Source: Ralstonia condita
GTDB taxonomy: Bacteria; Pseudomonadota; Gammaproteobacteria; Burkholderiales; Burkholderiaceae
Direction: 5' to 3'
Assembly (NCBI RefSeq): GCF_958405655.1
Contig: NZ_CATYWO010000001.1
Coordinates: forward strand, 248,001-312,000
DNA length: 64,000 nt
The stretch's first letter is position 1. The number at the start of each line of letters is the position of its first letter. Shown here piece by piece: positions 45,598 to 54,179 of the stretch. The notes beneath the pieces were generated by a model. The model had not been told where the DNA came from. It was given only the letters and a program-made list of their open reading frames with translations, and searched no databases. The position numbers were made by a program, and so were the translations under genes.

Positions 45598-46401
45598 TTA
45601 TTTGGCGGGTGTATTCCACGGATACGCCAGCCAGGCGTCGAAGCGCTTGCCAAATTCGCCGCTCTCGATGGTCTGCCGCAGCCACTGGTCGACGAAGTTC
45701 TTGAACACCACGTCGCGCGGCAGCAGATAGGCTTTCTCCGAGAAGTCGAACGGAGCGTCCGGGTGCACGGCGCACAGTTCCGGGTGCAGCTTCTGCTGGA
45801 GCCGCGTTTCAACCGCGTCGGTCATCATCAGGTCGGCGCGGCCGGCAACGATTTCATTGAAGATGGTCACGTTGTCCGGGTACACGCGGATCTGTGCCTG
45901 CTTCAGATGTGCTCGTGCGAACTTCTCGTTGGTGCCGCCAGGGTTGACGACCGCGCGCACGTTGGGCTGATCGATCTGCGCCAAGGTCTGGAATTTGGCC
46001 TGGTTCTCGCAGCGCGTGATCGGCGTCTTGCCATCGCGCTGATACGGGATCGAATAAAACGCCTTCTTCTGGCGCTCGAGCGTCACGGATATGCCGCTCA
46101 TGGCGATGTCATATCGATCCGCTGCAAAGTCCTGCATCAGTGTGGACCAGGTGGTCGGCACCACTTCGAGTTTCACGCCCAGCGCCTTGGCCAGGCGTTC
46201 GCCCATTTCCACATCGAGGCCGATGAAGCGACCGTCGCCGGGGTTCTTGTAGCTGAAGGGCTTGTAGTCGCCGGTGGTGCCGACACGCAAGGTGCCTCGG
46301 GCGATGATTTCGTCGAGGCGGTTGGTGGCCTGCGCCAGCGCGGGCGCGGCAAGGCAGGCGCATAGCGCGAAGACACTCGCGCGGACGATGCGATTGAACA
46401 T
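45598..46401 (-). CDS. pheC: Periplasmic cyclohexadienyl dehydratase
   Basis: 267 residues from MFNRIVRASVFALCACLAAP, with signal peptide (PALA-QAT). It has the SBP-bac_3 fold but matches Pseudomonas aeruginosa PheC nearly throughout: GTTGDYKPFSYKNPGDGRFI, IAMSGISVTLERQKKAFYSI, NPGGTNEKFARAHLKQAQIR, and LLPRDVVFKNFVDQWL. PheC turns prephenate to phenylpyruvate and arogenate to phenylalanine in the periplasm. GGGGAG precedes this ATG; one five codons upstream has no ribosome site. A plain amino acid binding protein is the alternative, made unlikely by the catalytic-site matches. Confidence 0.85.
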   Translation of the reverse strand: MFNRIVRASVFALCACLAAPALAQATNRLDEIIARGTLRVGTTGDYKPFSYKNPGDGRFIGLDVEMGERLAKALGVKLEVVPTTWSTLMQDFAADRYDIAMSGISVTLERQKKAFYSIPYQRDGKTPITRCENQAKFQTLAQIDQPNVRAVVNPGGTNEKFARAHLKQAQIRVYPDNVTIFNEIVAGRADLMMTDAVETRLQQKLHPELCAVHPDAPFDFSEKAYLLPRDVVFKNFVDQWLRQTIESGEFGKRFDAWLAYPWNTPAK

Positions 46402-46473
46402 GAAACGACTCCCCATCTGAAAGAAGAAGCAATCGGGCGCGGCTGCCGTGGTACCGCGCCCCCGTCGGTGAGC

Positions 46474-47877
46474 TTACTGGCCCGAAGCCGTATTCCACTG
46501 GAGCGCGTTGAGCACTGCCAGCGACATCGCTGTGACGCCCGTCTTGATGGTCGGCTCGGGCACCGGCGCAAACAGCGGCGAGTGATTGATCGGCAGCGGC
46601 TTGGCACCCGGCTTGAGCGAAGCAAAGTACGCCTGCGGATCATTCGCGCCGATGAAGAAGAACATCGAAGGGATGCCCGCGTCAACAAACGCGGAGAAAT
46701 CTTCGCTGGCGGTAATGGGCGGCACCCGCAGTACGCGGTCATTGCCGAAGGCGGTCTTGAACACCGCCTCGGTGCGTGCCACGACGGTGGGATCGTTGTT
46801 GACGGCTTTGCCGCCCTCGGTGATCTTGATGTCGGCCTCCGGTGCGCCCGACATGTCCGTCACCGCTTTGGCCGTGCGGCGAATGCCGTTGAGCATCTTC
46901 TGGCGCACTGCCGGCTTGTACGAGCGGATCGTGCCGCGCAGCAGCACGCTGTCGGGAATGATGTTTTCTGCGCTACCGCCCTGGATGGCTCCAATGCTGA
47001 CCACGCCGAATTCCTGCGGATCCTTCTCGCGGCTGATCACGCTCTGCAGATCGACCACGAAGCGCGCCGCCATCATCACCGGGTCGATCGTCTTGTCTGG
47101 CGCGGAGCCGTGGCCGCCGCGGCCCTTGAAGGTGATTTCCAGCCCGTCGGAGTTGGACGTGATCGGGCCGCTGTTGAAGACGATCGCGCCATACGGCCCT
47201 GGGCCGGTGTGCAGGGCGAACGCATAGTCGGGTTTGGGAAAGCGTTTGAAGAACTCGTCGTCGATCATGCTTTGCGCGCCAGACACGGTTTCCTCGGCGG
47301 GCTGCGCTACGAACAACAGCGTGCCGTGCCAACGGTCCTTGAGCGCGACGAGCGTTTTTGCGGTGCCCACCCAGGACGCCATGTGCACGTCATGTCCGCA
47401 GCTGTGCGCCACGCCGACGTCTTCGCCTCTCCATTTCGTGCGGACGTGGCTTGCGTAGGGCAGGCCGGTCTTTTCTTCCATCGGCAGCGCGTCGAGTTCG
47501 GTGCGCACCAGGATCGTCGGGCCGGCGCCATTGCGATACACGGCCACCACGCCGGTCTTGCCCACATGTTCCGTCACCTCAAAGCCGATCTTGCGCATTT
47601 CAGCGGCCAGCTTGGCGGCGGTACGCGTTTCCTGAAAGGCGAGCTCCGGGTGGGCGTGGATGTCCTTGTAGAGTGCATCGAGCTGGCCGTATTCGGCATT
47701 GACCGCTGCATCCACAGCTGGCTTGACCTGGGCCACGTCAATGCTGCTGGCGGCAGTCGCGGAGGCGCCTGCCGACGCGTCGCCAGGGAGCGATGTCTGT
47801 GCGAGTGCCGGAACGGCGATGCCTGCGAGCAGCCAGGCGAGCGCGGCGTGCTGGAAGCGGGTGGGGCGAGCGGGCAT
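46474..47877 (-). CDS. Exported M20-family amidohydrolase/peptidase
   Basis: 467 residues from MPARPTRFQHAALAWLLAGI, with a signal peptide ending PALA-QT. The M20D-type (amidohydrolase/IAA-amino acid hydrolase-like) metal site is visible: HAHPELAFQE, GVAHSCGHDVHMA, AQPAEETVSGAQ, and a HSPLFAP terminal motif. It probably hydrolyses N-acyl amino acids or peptides in the periplasm. It is 72 bases upstream of pheC on the same strand, so the two may form a periplasmic amino acid unit. Confidence 0.9.
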   Translation of the reverse strand: MPARPTRFQHAALAWLLAGIAVPALAQTSLPGDASAGASATAASSIDVAQVKPAVDAAVNAEYGQLDALYKDIHAHPELAFQETRTAAKLAAEMRKIGFEVTEHVGKTGVVAVYRNGAGPTILVRTELDALPMEEKTGLPYASHVRTKWRGEDVGVAHSCGHDVHMASWVGTAKTLVALKDRWHGTLLFVAQPAEETVSGAQSMIDDEFFKRFPKPDYAFALHTGPGPYGAIVFNSGPITSNSDGLEITFKGRGGHGSAPDKTIDPVMMAARFVVDLQSVISREKDPQEFGVVSIGAIQGGSAENIIPDSVLLRGTIRSYKPAVRQKMLNGIRRTAKAVTDMSGAPEADIKITEGGKAVNNDPTVVARTEAVFKTAFGNDRVLRVPPITASEDFSAFVDAGIPSMFFFIGANDPQAYFASLKPGAKPLPINHSPLFAPVPEPTIKTGVTAMSLAVLNALQWNTASGQ

Positions 47878-48123
47878 GGGGTCTCCTTGCGTTGCGGGCT
47901 TTTTTGGCCATATTGTTGCTTGATCAAGCGTTTTGATTATGCAGTGGCGTGCGCTGCCATACACCCCGGGGCAGCCCGGATAGACCCGTCGCCAGTCATG
48001 CCCCGGCGCCGACCGTATCCGGATGTCATGCCAAGGGCCCGACAGGCCTTCGCAGGAGTTGGCACCGGCTGGGGGCTTGCCTAGACTGGGATGGGTCTGC
48101 CGCTCCCTGGAATCGCAACTCGA

Positions 48124-48396
48124 ATGACGCCGGCGATGTGTCTTCAGCTCTCGTTTCGCGATGCCCCGCCTGCGGATGCGACGGTTCGCGCGGCTCTGGA
48201 AGCCGCGCAGCGGGTGCTTGAGCGCAGCGCGGTATCGCCACGCGAGGCGTTTGCGGCCTACCAGGCATTCGCCTTCGGTGGAGGAAGCCCCGACCCCTTG
48301 GCTTTGGCGTTCGCCCGGGCGGAAGCCGAAGCCATGGACACGCTCGCGGCGTACGGCTACGCCCGCTATGGCACCGTCAGCCTTGGCGTGCGCTAG
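48124..48396 (+). CDS. Small protein of unknown function
   Basis: 90 residues from MTPAMCLQLSFRDAPPADAT (101 if the ATG at 48091 is used). Ala-rich and helical, with GGGSPDPLALAFARAEAEAM. There is no family match and the ribosome site is weak, but amino acid use is natural for a soluble protein and no longer frame competes. Possibly real. Confidence 0.45.
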   Translation: MTPAMCLQLSFRDAPPADATVRAALEAAQRVLERSAVSPREAFAAYQAFAFGGGSPDPLALAFARAEAEAMDTLAAYGYARYGTVSLGVR

Positions 48397-48412
48397 GCGA
48401 TCGCGATCGGTT

Positions 48413-49732
48413 TCAGATCTCCGCGGCTTTGCCACCCAACCGCCGCGCCGTCTCCGACACATGACGGTGGATGCGCGCGAGAAAGTCGATTTCTGCCGCG
48501 CGCGTAGGCGAATGTCCCAACGCCTGTGACAGATGCGTCGCCACGAAGGACGATTGCGGCGCCAGCATGCTGATCAGGCGCAGCAGTTCGCGGCGGGCCT
48601 GCGCTGCGTCGTAGCCGAGATGGTCGGCCAGCGCGAGCAAGGCCTCCTGGTCAATGGCGTCGTACCGGGCTTGGGCGTCGGTCGAAAGGGCATCGGTGTC
48701 CCACTCCTTCGCGTAGACCGCGGCGCAGAACAGGTGATCGTGTGCGGCCAGACGGATACCGTCTGGCCCGATGTGGAAATGCAGGGTGCCCGCCGATGCA
48801 TTGCGCCCGCCGATCAGCAGGCAGAAGACCATCCAGCGAAAGAGCGATGCCGTGGCAGCCGTCGGGTCGGCGCACAGGCGTGCGCATTGAGCGACCTGCT
48901 CAACCGTGATGGGCAGGAAACGGTGCCCCGGCGAGAGCCCGAGCAGCTGGACGGCAGAGACCACATAGCGTGCCTGCACGAGTGCCGTGTCATCACTCTT
49001 GCAGCGCAGCGTGCGATCCAGCCGCTGGACGACGGCAGCGGTCTCCGGAAACTGCCGCAGACCGAGGAATGGTGTTTCCAGCCCAATGCTCCGACCAAGC
49101 AGGGTGGCCCAGCAATGGTTGATGGTGGCATAGGGAAGGTGGGCGCCTTCACCCAGGTCCAACCGCACGAAATGACTGGATTGTGCAGCGTTGGCCGGCG
49201 CGGCAAAACGGCCCAGCCACATCGACACCGGCAGACCGTTGGATGCGAGGAAGGGCAGGTGGATCGCTTCGGGTTTGGACGCTGCATGGGTTGTGCCGTA
49301 GCGAGCGCGGGGTTCGGCCACCTGCAGCGGTGTGGGCGGGTTCGGCCGTCCGACGCTTTGCCGGAATTGCAGCACGACATCGCGTTCAGAGAGGCCGTCC
49401 GCGCGACCGTTGCTGGGTTTGACGCCGGCGGGAACCAGCGTCAGCGGACCATCCAGATCGGGGGCCGCCTGGGCGAGATGCTCGAGCGCCGCCGCCGCGG
49501 TCTTGGGTGCATCACGTGCCGGTTCGGGCAGCAGATACTCGAAGAAATGCCGCACCGGGTGCGTCTGCGCCGTGTCGGCGACGGTGCCGTCAGCGCGGGG
49601 CAAGTGCGGACTCAGGTCAAAGCCCTGGGAGGCCGTCTGCCACCGAGCGTCGTAACTGAACGCCCAACCGTGGCGGCCGCCCGAGATTCGACCGATCAGA
49701 TGCTTGTTCAGATAGACGTCCAGCATGCGCAA
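48413..49732 (-). CDS. HipA-like protein lacking kinase residues
   Basis: 439 residues from MRMLDVYLNKHLIGRISGGR. The N-terminal HipA couple domain is clear (GWAFSYDARWQTASQGFDLS, HFFEYLLPE). The kinase part is the right length, but where HipA has GNTDAHAKNFSL it reads GGRNASAGTLHF, so the catalytic Asp and Mg-binding Asn are gone; the RFDR motif is RLDR and the ATP lysine in HILKP is Arg (HFVRL). Only the later Asp (AAHDHLF) is kept. It should not phosphorylate GltX. No hipB gene is adjacent. Confidence 0.75.
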   Translation of the reverse strand: MRMLDVYLNKHLIGRISGGRHGWAFSYDARWQTASQGFDLSPHLPRADGTVADTAQTHPVRHFFEYLLPEPARDAPKTAAAALEHLAQAAPDLDGPLTLVPAGVKPSNGRADGLSERDVVLQFRQSVGRPNPPTPLQVAEPRARYGTTHAASKPEAIHLPFLASNGLPVSMWLGRFAAPANAAQSSHFVRLDLGEGAHLPYATINHCWATLLGRSIGLETPFLGLRQFPETAAVVQRLDRTLRCKSDDTALVQARYVVSAVQLLGLSPGHRFLPITVEQVAQCARLCADPTAATASLFRWMVFCLLIGGRNASAGTLHFHIGPDGIRLAAHDHLFCAAVYAKEWDTDALSTDAQARYDAIDQEALLALADHLGYDAAQARRELLRLISMLAPQSSFVATHLSQALGHSPTRAAEIDFLARIHRHVSETARRLGGKAAEI

Positions 49733-50238
49733 TTCCAGCGTATTTGATGGAGCGTGCTTGGTCGGCCGCGCTGCGGAGGATCCGCCAGCAATCGGAAATC
49801 AACGATACGCAGATACCCTGCGGAGATTCCCTTGCACGCCCCTCATCGACCGAGGTCCGAGCATAACAAAGAAAATTTGATGAACCATTGAAAAGCGCCG
49901 ATTTCAATGCTGCAAGTTTCTGAAATCGGATTATCGGATCGTTAAGATCGCCTGCTTGAAGGGCGATGTCCTCGATGTTTCTTTCAGGCTTTCACCAACT
50001 TTAAAGCTGGTGGCAGGGTGCGGCCAGGGCTATGGAAGAAATTGCCATGGCCGCGCACGACGACGTATTTATTACAACGCTAGGCCAGATGGCTTTCTTT
50101 TAGAAACTTGATGCATTGCACGAATGGCAGAACACAGTGCATCGATAATGAAAAGCGAAAAAAAAATACACCGCCTTTTCGACAAGTTCGTGACCGCATC
50201 GAAGCGCGCCATTCAACCCGGTGGTTTGGCGCGACGCT
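49733..50238. other. AT-rich gap with inverted repeats beside the HipA-like gene
   Basis: 506 bases, clearly lower in GC than the surroundings, without a supported gene. CCGATTTCA (49898-49906) and TGAAATCGG (49921-49929) are perfect 9-base arms; CACCAACTTTAAAGCTGGTG at 49992-50011 is nearly palindromic (one imperfect pair). These may be operators or remains of a mobile segment; no HipB-like antitoxin could be read. Confidence 0.5.
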
Positions 50239-51171
50239 TCAGCGGCCGGAGCGCAGCATCGAATCCTTCTCGTCGATCGTACCGTCCGGCTTTGTACGCG
50301 CTTTCTTGCCCGGCGCCAGCACACCGGTGGACAGCGACGTGCCGAGCAGGATCACCGCGCAGCCGAACACCATGTTGAGCGTCAACTGTTCACCCAGGAA
50401 CAGGATGCCCCACAGCACGCCGAACACCGGGATCAGAAACGTCACCGACACCGCGCGCGTCGGTCCCACGTGTGCAACCAGACGGAAGAACAGGATGTAT
50501 GCGACGCCCGTGCATGCGATGCCCAGACCGATCACGTGCAGCCACACACCGCCGGTAGGCGTTTGGGCGGGCCACAGCCAGAACGCCAGCGGCGCCAGCA
50601 CAGCGGCGGCCGCCAGCTGGCTGCCGGCCGCCACGGCAAGCGGCGGCACGCCGGTCAGGAAGCGCTTGGTATAGCTGCTGGCCAGGCCGTATAGCACGGT
50701 AGCCGACAGCGCCGCGGCCACCGCCATTCCCCCTTGCCTGGCATCGATGGCCGATGAACCGCCCACCAGCACGATCACGCCGACGAAGCCGATCGCCAGC
50801 CCCAGCACGCGCAGCGACGACATCCGCTCGCCGAGCCACGCAAACGCCACGATCGCCGCAAACAGGGGTGCTGCCGCATTGAGCACCGACGTAAAGCCCG
50901 CGGTGAGTGTGAGCTCTGCATAGGCGAACAGGCAGAACGGAATGGCCGAGTTCAGCACACCGACCGCCAGCAGGTGGGGCCAATGCGCACGCAGCCCGCT
51001 CAGTCCCCGGCGCCAGGTCAGCACGGGCACCAGGAAGCACGATGCGATGGCTACGCGCAGCGCGATCAGCGCCACCGGCCCAAACTGCGGAGCGGCCACA
51101 CGCATGAACAGGAAGGAGCCGCCCCACAAGGCGGCGAGCGTCAGGAGTTCCAAGACATCGGAGCGGCGCAT
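50239..51171 (-). CDS. EamA-family (DMT) exporter
   Basis: 310 residues with ten helices in two EamA halves (~5-140 and ~150-285): ALWGGSFLFMRVAAPQFGP in the first and FLIPVFGVLWGILFLGEQLT in the second. The substrate is unknown; relatives export amino acids or metabolites. It ends in a polar tail (KKARTKPDGTIDEKDSMLRS). Confidence 0.9.
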   Translation of the reverse strand: MRRSDVLELLTLAALWGGSFLFMRVAAPQFGPVALIALRVAIASCFLVPVLTWRRGLSGLRAHWPHLLAVGVLNSAIPFCLFAYAELTLTAGFTSVLNAAAPLFAAIVAFAWLGERMSSLRVLGLAIGFVGVIVLVGGSSAIDARQGGMAVAAALSATVLYGLASSYTKRFLTGVPPLAVAAGSQLAAAAVLAPLAFWLWPAQTPTGGVWLHVIGLGIACTGVAYILFFRLVAHVGPTRAVSVTFLIPVFGVLWGILFLGEQLTLNMVFGCAVILLGTSLSTGVLAPGKKARTKPDGTIDEKDSMLRSGR

Positions 51172-51251
51172 GGAGCGGTCTCTATAGGGTGGTGTGAGGT
51201 CTGGCCCGCCGCAGGCGGGATGCGGGCGTCATTGTCCGCGCTCCACGGCTT

Positions 51252-51800
51252 TCATGCCGGGGCCAGGTCGAGCGGATGCTGGCGGGCATCACCGACCACC
51301 GGCAGGCGTATGCCCACCTGCGCGGGATGGCCTTCGAGCCGCAGCAGCGCGGCTTTGCGCGACAAGCCGCCGGCGTAGCCGGTGAGCGTGCCATCGGCGC
51401 CGACCACGCGGTGACACGGGATGGCAATCGAGATCGGGTTACGGCCGATGGCTGTGCCCACCGCGCGCGCATGCTCACGCGTGAGGCCCAGGCGTGCGGT
51501 GATCTGGCCATAGGTGGTGCATTCACCGAAGGCAATGCTGCACAACAGGCGCCAGACATCCCGCTGGAAGGGCGTGCCGGCGGGCGCCATCGGCAGACTG
51601 AACTCATGCAGCCTGCCGGCGAAGTACGCCTCGAACTGCGCTTGTGCTTCGCGGATGATCGGTTCGCTCGGGCCCGGTGGCATGGTCGCGGCATGCAGGG
51701 GCGTGGTCTTTTGGCCGCTGAAGAACGCGCCGGTCAGGTGGGTATCGGTGGCGATCAGCAGCAGCTTGCCCAGGGGGCAGACGAACGTGTGGCGATACAT
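51252..51800 (-). CDS. ogt: Methylated-DNA--[protein]-cysteine S-methyltransferase (copy 2)
   Basis: 182 residues from MYRHTFVCPLGKLLLIATDT. The acceptor Cys129 is in AIPCHRVVGADGTLTGYAGG; TTYGQITARLGLTREHARAVG is the DNA-binding part. It lies five bases downstream of the Ada-AlkA fusion on the same strand, so the two probably act as one adaptive-response unit. It resembles the Ada C-terminal domain more than copy 1 does. Confidence 0.94.
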   Translation of the reverse strand: MYRHTFVCPLGKLLLIATDTHLTGAFFSGQKTTPLHAATMPPGPSEPIIREAQAQFEAYFAGRLHEFSLPMAPAGTPFQRDVWRLLCSIAFGECTTYGQITARLGLTREHARAVGTAIGRNPISIAIPCHRVVGADGTLTGYAGGLSRKAALLRLEGHPAQVGIRLPVVGDARQHPLDLAPA

Positions 51801-51805
51801 GGCGG

Positions 51806-53281
51806 TTAGCACGGAACGGTGGCGGAGAGGGGGCCGTCGCGGTGCCAGAGGTGCATGGCGGCATAGGCGCGCCACGGCGCCCAGCGTTCAGCGCGCTCGA
51901 CCATTGCGCGTCTCGTGGGCAGCGCGCCATCGCCTGCGGCCAAGCGCTTGCGCAACACGTAATCGCCCAGCGGAAATGCATTGGGCCAGGCCAGCGCGCG
52001 CATGGCGACATATTGAGCGGTCCATTCGCCGATACCGGGCAACGCTTGCAGTGCCTCAAGCGTTGGCGCAATCGGCTCCAGGGGCTCCAGGCGCAGGTTG
52101 CCGCCATCCAGGGTACGTGCAAGCTCCACGACGGTGACGGCGCGGCTGGCCTGCAGCCCCGTCTGCGCGCACAGCATCTGCGGATCGACCACCGCCAGCG
52201 TGGCAGCGGAAGGGAACGTCATCGACAACCCATCGCGCGATTGCGGCACCGGCGTGCCAAATGCGGCCGTCAGGCGAGCCAGGATGCGCCGTGCATGCGC
52301 GAGCGAGATCACCTGCCCGGCGATGGCGCGCACCGCGATCTCAAAGCCGTCCACGGCGCCCGGTACGCGCAGCCCCGGCATGTCAGCGGCGAGCGCACCG
52401 AGGTGGGCATCCACCAGATCAGGCCGGCAGTCCAGATCGAACAGGCGTCGCGCGCGGGCCAGCACGGGAGGCATCGCATGCAGCAGGCTGGGGGACAGCG
52501 TGAGGGCCACCGCGTGGCGTCGCGGCACGTTGCGCGCATGCAGCCAGCCGGTGTGGCGCGCGCCGGCATAGTCGACGCTGATCGTGCGTGCGTAGCTGTC
52601 TGCGTCGACCACTTCCACGCCGTCGACAGCACGGGCACGCAAGAAATCCAGCAGCGCATGCCACGCGAAGGGCGGCCGATAGCCGAGCATGAGTGTGGGA
52701 CCATCGCCGGTGCGCGCACCGCCACTGCGGGCACGCAGGCGTGTCGGCGCAAAGCCGTAGTGCTCGGCAAACCCGCTGTTCAGGCGGCGCACGCTGCCGA
52801 AGCCGGCTGCAAACGCAATGTCGCTGACCGGCATTGCCGTGTCCGTCAACAGGTGCTTGGCCAGCAGAAGCCGCTGCGTCTGGGCATATTCGACCGGAGA
52901 GACGTCGAACTCGGCGCGGAAGATGCGGCGCAGATGGCGGTCTGTCACGCCGACGGCAGTGGCCAGTTCGGCCAGGTCATGCTCTTGCAGAAAGCCTTCG
53001 TCAATCATGCGGGCAGCCGCGCGCGCCAGGTTCGACGACATCTCGGCCAGACTGTGCCCCGGCGCCAGTTCCGGCCGGCAACGCAGGCAGGGGCGAAAGC
53101 CGGCGCGTTCCGCCGACGCGGCTGTCGAGAAGAAGCGGCAGTTCTGCTGTCGCGGTGTGCGCACTGCGCAGATCGGCCGGCAATAGACGCCGGTGGACGT
53201 CACGCCGACGAAGAACCAGCCATCAAAGCGCCGGTCGCGCGATCGTACGGCGTGATAGCAGGCGTCGTGATCGAGTTGCAT
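51806..53281 (-). CDS. alkA: Ada-AlkA fusion: methyl-sensing activator and 3-methyladenine DNA glycosylase
   Basis: 491 residues. Residues 1-75 form the Ada zinc domain with Cys34, Cys38, Cys65 and Cys68; Cys34 should be the methylphosphotriester acceptor. An AraC HTH pair follows (~85-185: DRHLRRIFRAEFDVSPVEYA), then AlkA_N and an HhH-GPD glycosylase (LQALPGIGEWTAQYVAMRAL, catalytic Asp440 in FPLGDYVLRK). The O6-methylguanine domain of Ada is absent but is encoded by the next gene. The expected effect is methyl-induced expression of both genes. Confidence 0.94.
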   Translation of the reverse strand: MQLDHDACYHAVRSRDRRFDGWFFVGVTSTGVYCRPICAVRTPRQQNCRFFSTAASAERAGFRPCLRCRPELAPGHSLAEMSSNLARAAARMIDEGFLQEHDLAELATAVGVTDRHLRRIFRAEFDVSPVEYAQTQRLLLAKHLLTDTAMPVSDIAFAAGFGSVRRLNSGFAEHYGFAPTRLRARSGGARTGDGPTLMLGYRPPFAWHALLDFLRARAVDGVEVVDADSYARTISVDYAGARHTGWLHARNVPRRHAVALTLSPSLLHAMPPVLARARRLFDLDCRPDLVDAHLGALAADMPGLRVPGAVDGFEIAVRAIAGQVISLAHARRILARLTAAFGTPVPQSRDGLSMTFPSAATLAVVDPQMLCAQTGLQASRAVTVVELARTLDGGNLRLEPLEPIAPTLEALQALPGIGEWTAQYVAMRALAWPNAFPLGDYVLRKRLAAGDGALPTRRAMVERAERWAPWRAYAAMHLWHRDGPLSATVPC

Positions 53282-53418
53282 GGTGGTGAGCCGGAGATTT
53301 GACGGCTAGTCTAGTCTCGTCGGGCGGCGCGCGTTCGCCGCATTCGGACATCTCCCTCGGTGTCAGAACCGGGGCGTATCGGCACAATGCAGGCACAACA
53401 ACACATCGGGAGACCGGC

Positions 53419-54165
53419 ATGTCCAAGACCATCGTCATCACCGGCGGCAGCCGGGGTATCGGCCGCGCCACGGCGGTGCTGTGCGCGCAACGCGGCTGGT
53501 CCGTCGCGCTGCAATATCGCGGTAACCGGCAAGCGGCAGAAGAGACCATGGAACTTGTCGAACGGGCTGGCGGCCGCGCGCTGGCGGTGCAGGGCAACGT
53601 GTCGAGCGATGAAGATGTGATTGCGCTGTTCGACGCGGCCGCGGGGCGTTTTGGGACCCTGCACGGCGTGGTCAACAACGCCGGCATCGTGGCCGAGGCA
53701 CAGGACGTGGCCGACATGACCACACACCGCCTGCGCACGATGTTCGAGACCAATGTGCTGGGTGCCTTTCTGGTGGCGCGCGAAGCGGCGCGACGCCTGT
53801 GCACCTCGCGCGGTGGAGTCGGTGGTTCGCTGGTCAACGTGTCATCGGCAGCATCGCGGCTGGGCTCGCCGCACGAGTATGTGGACTACGCGGCCTCCAA
53901 GGGCGCGATGGACACCATGACGATTGGCCTGGCTCGCGAACTGGCCCGCGATGGCGTGCGCGTGAATGCCGTGCGCCCGGGCCTGATCGAGACCGACATC
54001 CACGCGTCGGGCGGCCAACCCGACCGCGCTCAGCGTCTGGGCGCCGGCACGCCCATGGGCCGGCCGGGCACGCCCGAGGAAGTGGCCGAATCCATCGTGT
54101 GGCTGCTTTCCGATGCGGCGTCTTATGTGACCGGCGCCTTGCTGGACTGCAGCGGCGGTCGCTGA
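53419..54165 (+). CDS. SDR-family oxidoreductase
   Basis: 248 residues from MSKTIVITGGSRGIGRATAV. NADP-type Rossmann TGGSRGIGRATA, NNAGIV, catalytic Ser in NVSSAASRLG and YxxxK in YVDYAASKGAM. It looks like a classical SDR of the FabG/glucose dehydrogenase branch; the substrate is unknown. It is divergent from the Ada-AlkA gene (137-base gap). Confidence 0.88.
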   Translation: MSKTIVITGGSRGIGRATAVLCAQRGWSVALQYRGNRQAAEETMELVERAGGRALAVQGNVSSDEDVIALFDAAAGRFGTLHGVVNNAGIVAEAQDVADMTTHRLRTMFETNVLGAFLVAREAARRLCTSRGGVGGSLVNVSSAASRLGSPHEYVDYAASKGAMDTMTIGLARELARDGVRVNAVRPGLIETDIHASGGQPDRAQRLGAGTPMGRPGTPEEVAESIVWLLSDAASYVTGALLDCSGGR

Positions 54166-54179
54166 GGAGAAGGGCGGGG

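Noticed and set aside
45598..46401. Plain amino acid ABC transporter binding protein
   Set aside because: The match to PheC runs through the active-site segments, and no permease or ATPase gene is adjacent.
46468..48084. A 538-codon plus-strand frame opposite the M20 gene
   Set aside because: A shadow of the M20 gene, without motifs of its own.
48413..50238. A complete HipBA toxin-antitoxin module
   Set aside because: No HipB-like HTH protein is encoded on either side, and the HipA-like protein lacks the catalytic residues.
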